Source: Isotricha intestinalis (taxonomy: Eukaryota; Ciliophora; Litostomatea; Vestibuliferida; Isotrichidae). Taken from it: a stretch of 39,732 bases of DNA. Below the pieces are notes generated by a model, which was not told where the DNA came from, searched no databases, and was given only the letters and a program-made list of their open reading frames with translations. Shown here piece by piece: positions 37,318 through 39,732 of this stretch (the first letter of the stretch is position 1; each line of letters begins with the position of its first letter). The translations under genes and the position numbers were made by a program. Location: the NCBI GenBank assembly GCA_023807065.1, contig JAJJLU010003672.1:1-39732 (forward strand). Direction: 5' to 3'.

Positions 37318-39036
37318 ATGAAAGGAATTATTTCTCCTAAAAATATAATAAATTTAACATCCAATAATAAAATTCTTCCTGCAAATAAATTAGATAAAAA
37401 TATTATAACAAATTCAGTTATAAATCAAAACAATGGTTATTCAAATAATTTTAAAAAAACCTTTTCAAACAATAAAAATGATAAAAAAGTAAAAATTGAA
37501 TCAATAAATCTGGAATATTCTTCAGAAAAAAATAAAAATTATTTCAAAAATTTAAAAGATAAAATTTTCAGTCCAATTAATTTAGATTTATCAAAAAATG
37601 AGACAAAGACTAAAAATTTATTATTAGAAATAACAAATAAATTAAATTTAAATTTAACAACAAAAAACTCAAAAAAGACATTAAATAACAATATAAATGA
37701 TAAAATGAAAGAATTCCAATCAATAAAGAAAATAAGTGATACAAAAATAAAATATTTACCAGAAAAACAAAAATCAATTTCTCAAAAAAAGACATTAATA
37801 TTAGATTTAGACGAAACTTTAATTCATTCAGGATTTAAATCATTTATTTCAAAAGAAGATATATCATTTAATATGGAATTTGATGGAAAAGAACATAAAA
37901 TATATGTTTTAAAAAGACCATATTTAGATGAATTTTTAGATAAAATGTCAAAATTATATGAAATTGTAATTTTCACTGCTTCAATATCAAATTATGCTAA
38001 TCCTTTATTAAATAAATTAGATAAAAAAAAATTAATTTCTCATAGATTATTTAGAGAACATTGTACTTTAGCTGGAAATTTATTTATTAAAGATTTAAGG
38101 AAAATTGGAAGAGAATTAAAGGATGTTATTATTATTGACAATAATCCTATTTCTTATTTATATAATAAAGATAATGGAATTCCTATTATTAGTTGGCATT
38201 CTTGTCGAAGTGATAAGGAATTATTTAAATTGATACCTTTACTTGAATTATTAAGTAATGTTGAGGATGTTAGGGTTTTTATAAGAAGAGTTATTAATGG
38301 AAATTTTGTTAATTATAGTGAAGTTAATAAAATAATCAAAAATAAAAAAAATAGAAATGGAAATTTTAATAATCATAATAATATTAATGAAAGTAACATT
38401 AATATAAATACTAATAATAAATCATTTGTTTCAGAAAATCAAAAGGCATCTTCAGTTGATAAAAATAATGAAATTAATTCAATAAAAAAAATAAAAATAT
38501 TTAATAATATTAATCATAATATTTTATTAAATAATAATGTAGATAAAAGAAAAAGAATAAATTTATCATTTTCAAATCATAAATTTTCAAATTATTATTT
38601 TAATGCAAATGAGAGAAATTCAATAAGAGAAAAAATTAGAGAAAGTTTGAATGGAGATTTTGGAAATAGAGAAAATAAAAATTTATTTGAAGACAAAGAA
38701 TATTTAGAGAAATATAATAATTTTTATGATTTAAATTCATATTCAATAAAAAAATCTTATATAGATTTAGAGAAAAATGAAAAATTAATTTTACCTTCAA
38801 ATAAATATTCTAAAAGTTTAAATAATTATAAAAAAAATAAAAATACTTTTTATAATAAATTAAAAGAAATTAAAGATAAAGTTTATAATGATGAAAATGA
38901 AAGAAATTCTTATTCTAAATTTGAACATTATCATAAATTTAGTTTAGGAATTTCTTATAGAGAAAATAATAATAATTTAAATTATTTAACTTCTCCTTCA
39001 CGTACTTTAGGAAAAAAAAATTTGCTCTTTAAATAA
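37318..39036 (+). CDS. FCP1/SCP-like (NLI-interacting) HAD phosphatase
   Basis: Residues 1-155 are basic and disordered. The HAD domain covers about 158-335: LILDLDETLIHSG with catalytic Asp163 and Asp165, KRPYLDEFLDKM, YEIVIFTASISNYA (second motif with Thr), HRLFREHC, and DVIIIDNNP with Asp274. This is the CTD-phosphatase family (Scp/Dullard/FCP1-like DLDETL, HRLFREHC). Likely substrates are phosphoserines of RNA polymerase II CTD or related proteins; the membrane span of Dullard is absent. The C-terminal 235 residues are Asn-rich. The frame stops at AAA-TAA-TAG (39031-39039), but the +1 frame is open from 39011 to 39253, suggesting a longer protein. Confidence 0.9.
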   Translation: MKGIISPKNIINLTSNNKILPANKLDKNIITNSVINQNNGYSNNFKKTFSNNKNDKKVKIESINLEYSSEKNKNYFKNLKDKIFSPINLDLSKNETKTKNLLLEITNKLNLNLTTKNSKKTLNNNINDKMKEFQSIKKISDTKIKYLPEKQKSISQKKTLILDLDETLIHSGFKSFISKEDISFNMEFDGKEHKIYVLKRPYLDEFLDKMSKLYEIVIFTASISNYANPLLNKLDKKKLISHRLFREHCTLAGNLFIKDLRKIGRELKDVIIIDNNPISYLYNKDNGIPIISWHSCRSDKELFKLIPLLELLSNVEDVRVFIRRVINGNFVNYSEVNKIIKNKKNRNGNFNNHNNINESNININTNNKSFVSENQKASSVDKNNEINSIKKIKIFNNINHNILLNNNVDKRKRINLSFSNHKFSNYYFNANERNSIREKIRESLNGDFGNRENKNLFEDKEYLEKYNNFYDLNSYSIKKSYIDLEKNEKLILPSNKYSKSLNNYKKNKNTFYNKLKEIKDKVYNDENERNSYSKFEHYHKFSLGISYRENNNNLNYLTSPSRTLGKKNLLFK

Positions 39037-39253
39037 TAGTCATAAAAATTTACAGAATATTTTCAAGAATTATACAACTAAAGTAGCTACAATTTATTTA
39101 GAAGATAAAAAAAATAAATTAAATAATAATTATTCTTTTATTAGTTTAACAAATAGAAGTTTTTCAAATGAAAGAAATTATTCAAAAAATTTAAAACCTA
39201 AATATAAAAGTTCAAATGGTATTTATATTAAAAAAAACAATAATGATATTTAA
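39037..39253 (+). other. +1-frame extension of the phosphatase-like gene
   Basis: From 39035 the +1 frame gives 72 codons to TAA at 39251-39253, beginning NSHKNLQNIFKNYTTKVATI and continuing with Asn/Lys/Ser-rich sequence like the tail before it. It has no ATG of its own near the start. It can be joined either by losing one A of the 9-base A-run at 39012-39020 or by a +1 slip at AAA-TAA. Confidence 0.6.
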
Positions 39254-39732
39254 TAATTTATTATTAATATATAAAAATCAATAAAGGTAATATGATTTAA
39301 AAAAATGAATTTTTAACATTTTTAAATAATTTAATTTAAAAAATATTAAAAAAAAACAAAAATACAATACTAAATTTCAAAAAAATAATTAGGTTATAAC
39401 AAAAAAAAAGAATCTAAAAAATTAAAACGAAAGGGATACAATATTTGGGTCAATCAGGAATTTTTTTTTTATCAAAAATTTAGATTTTTTATTTATAATA
39501 TAATTATTTATTCAATCAATTTATATTTTTTCATAAATAAATAAATATACCTATAATCAATTATTTTCTAAAATTGATAAATTTCAAAATTTTCTTGTTC
39601 TTTATCTTTTTCAAAAAAAATGAAAGAATTTTCTTGTTCATTTCAAAGATTATTATTAGTAGAAGAAAAATTATATCTGTTGCTAAGTTCGAAAATAGCA
39701 TTTTTTTCACAAAAAAATTATTTTTAGTTTTA
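39254..39732. other. Right-hand end: mostly non-coding, ambiguous gene edge
   Basis: No gene is certain. A plus-strand ATG at 39620 opens 35 codons (MKEFSCSFQRLLLVEEK...) to TAG at 39725-39727, which could also be an intron acceptor near the window edge. On the minus strand a frame from 39717 down to TAG at 39570-39568 reads FELSNRYNFSS...NEQENSFIFFEKDKEQ with one TGA inside. The two overlap and only one, if either, can be real. The preceding 39254-39540 is A/T sequence without features. Confidence 0.35.

Noticed and set aside
39415..39470. tRNA-like GC-richer patch (ACGAAAGGG...GGGTCAATC)
   Set aside because: No A-box, no anticodon arm and no paired acceptor stem could be drawn.
1..39732. 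Genome-wide TGA decoded as Trp or Cys, or TAA/TAG as Gln
   Set aside because: Conserved Trp in the SET, CDK, NME7 and channel genes use TGG, the 18 Cys of the CRC domain use TGT/TGC, conserved Gln uses CAA, and TAA ends genes exactly where families end. Any TGA decoding must be rare or local.

Overview
The window is extremely AT-rich, protein-dense eukaryotic nuclear DNA carrying about 22 genes on both strands. Intergenic gaps are mostly 40-600 bases, proteins are rich in Asn and Lys, and eight inferred introns run from GTAA to TAG, four of them exactly 25 nt. Tiny introns, two very long cyclic-nucleotide-binding-domain (CNBD) potassium channels with a cassette of the kind I know from ciliates, a ciliary NME7-type protein and a Cys-rich surface protein all suggest a ciliate. 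It would be one with conventional stop codons: almost all convincing genes end in TAA, a few in TGA, one in TAG. Conserved Gln, Cys and Trp positions in recognisable genes use CAA, TGT/TGC and TGG. I cannot name the species; a litostome-like lineage is only a guess.

Layout. 1-2.1 kb: start of a gene running off the left edge, then a coiled-coil gene with an in-frame TGA and a decayed-looking tail. 2.3-7.6 kb: Ulp1/YopJ-like (clan CE) cysteine-protease-like protein, small N-myristoylated/palmitoylated protein, coiled-coil plus DC1/ZZ-like zinc finger, Cys-rich surface protein, and a cyclin. 7.9-10.3 kb: an Asn-rich unknown and a coiled-coil protein. 10.8-14.8 kb: a CNBD K+ channel head-to-head with a soluble double-CNBD protein. 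15.1-19.6 kb: an unknown basic protein, a two-exon CRC (tesmin/LIN54) protein, a two-exon CDK and a two-exon MEF2-like MADS-box protein. 19.9-25.3 kb: a coiled coil with a His/Cys metal-binding-like tail, then a four-exon ATXR3/SDG2-type SET-domain methyltransferase. 25.5-26.5 kb: NME7 with an internal +1 frame break. 26.8-35.8 kb: two paralogous giant CNBD K+ channels flanking a three-exon Bet1-like SNARE. 35.9-39.3 kb: a secreted protein and an FCP1/SCP-type phosphatase, whose frame continues in +1 past an AAA-TAA stop.

Functional themes. Four of the genes carry CNBDs (three channels, one soluble protein), consistent with membrane excitability and cAMP/cGMP signalling in a ciliated cell, and NME7 is axonemal in other organisms. 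CRC, MADS, SET, CDK, cyclin and CTD-phosphatase-like genes form an incidental group of transcription and cell-cycle regulators. Nothing looks viral, transposon-like, CRISPR-like or horizontally acquired, and I found no tRNA or rRNA gene. All assignments come from reading the sequence; no database search was possible.
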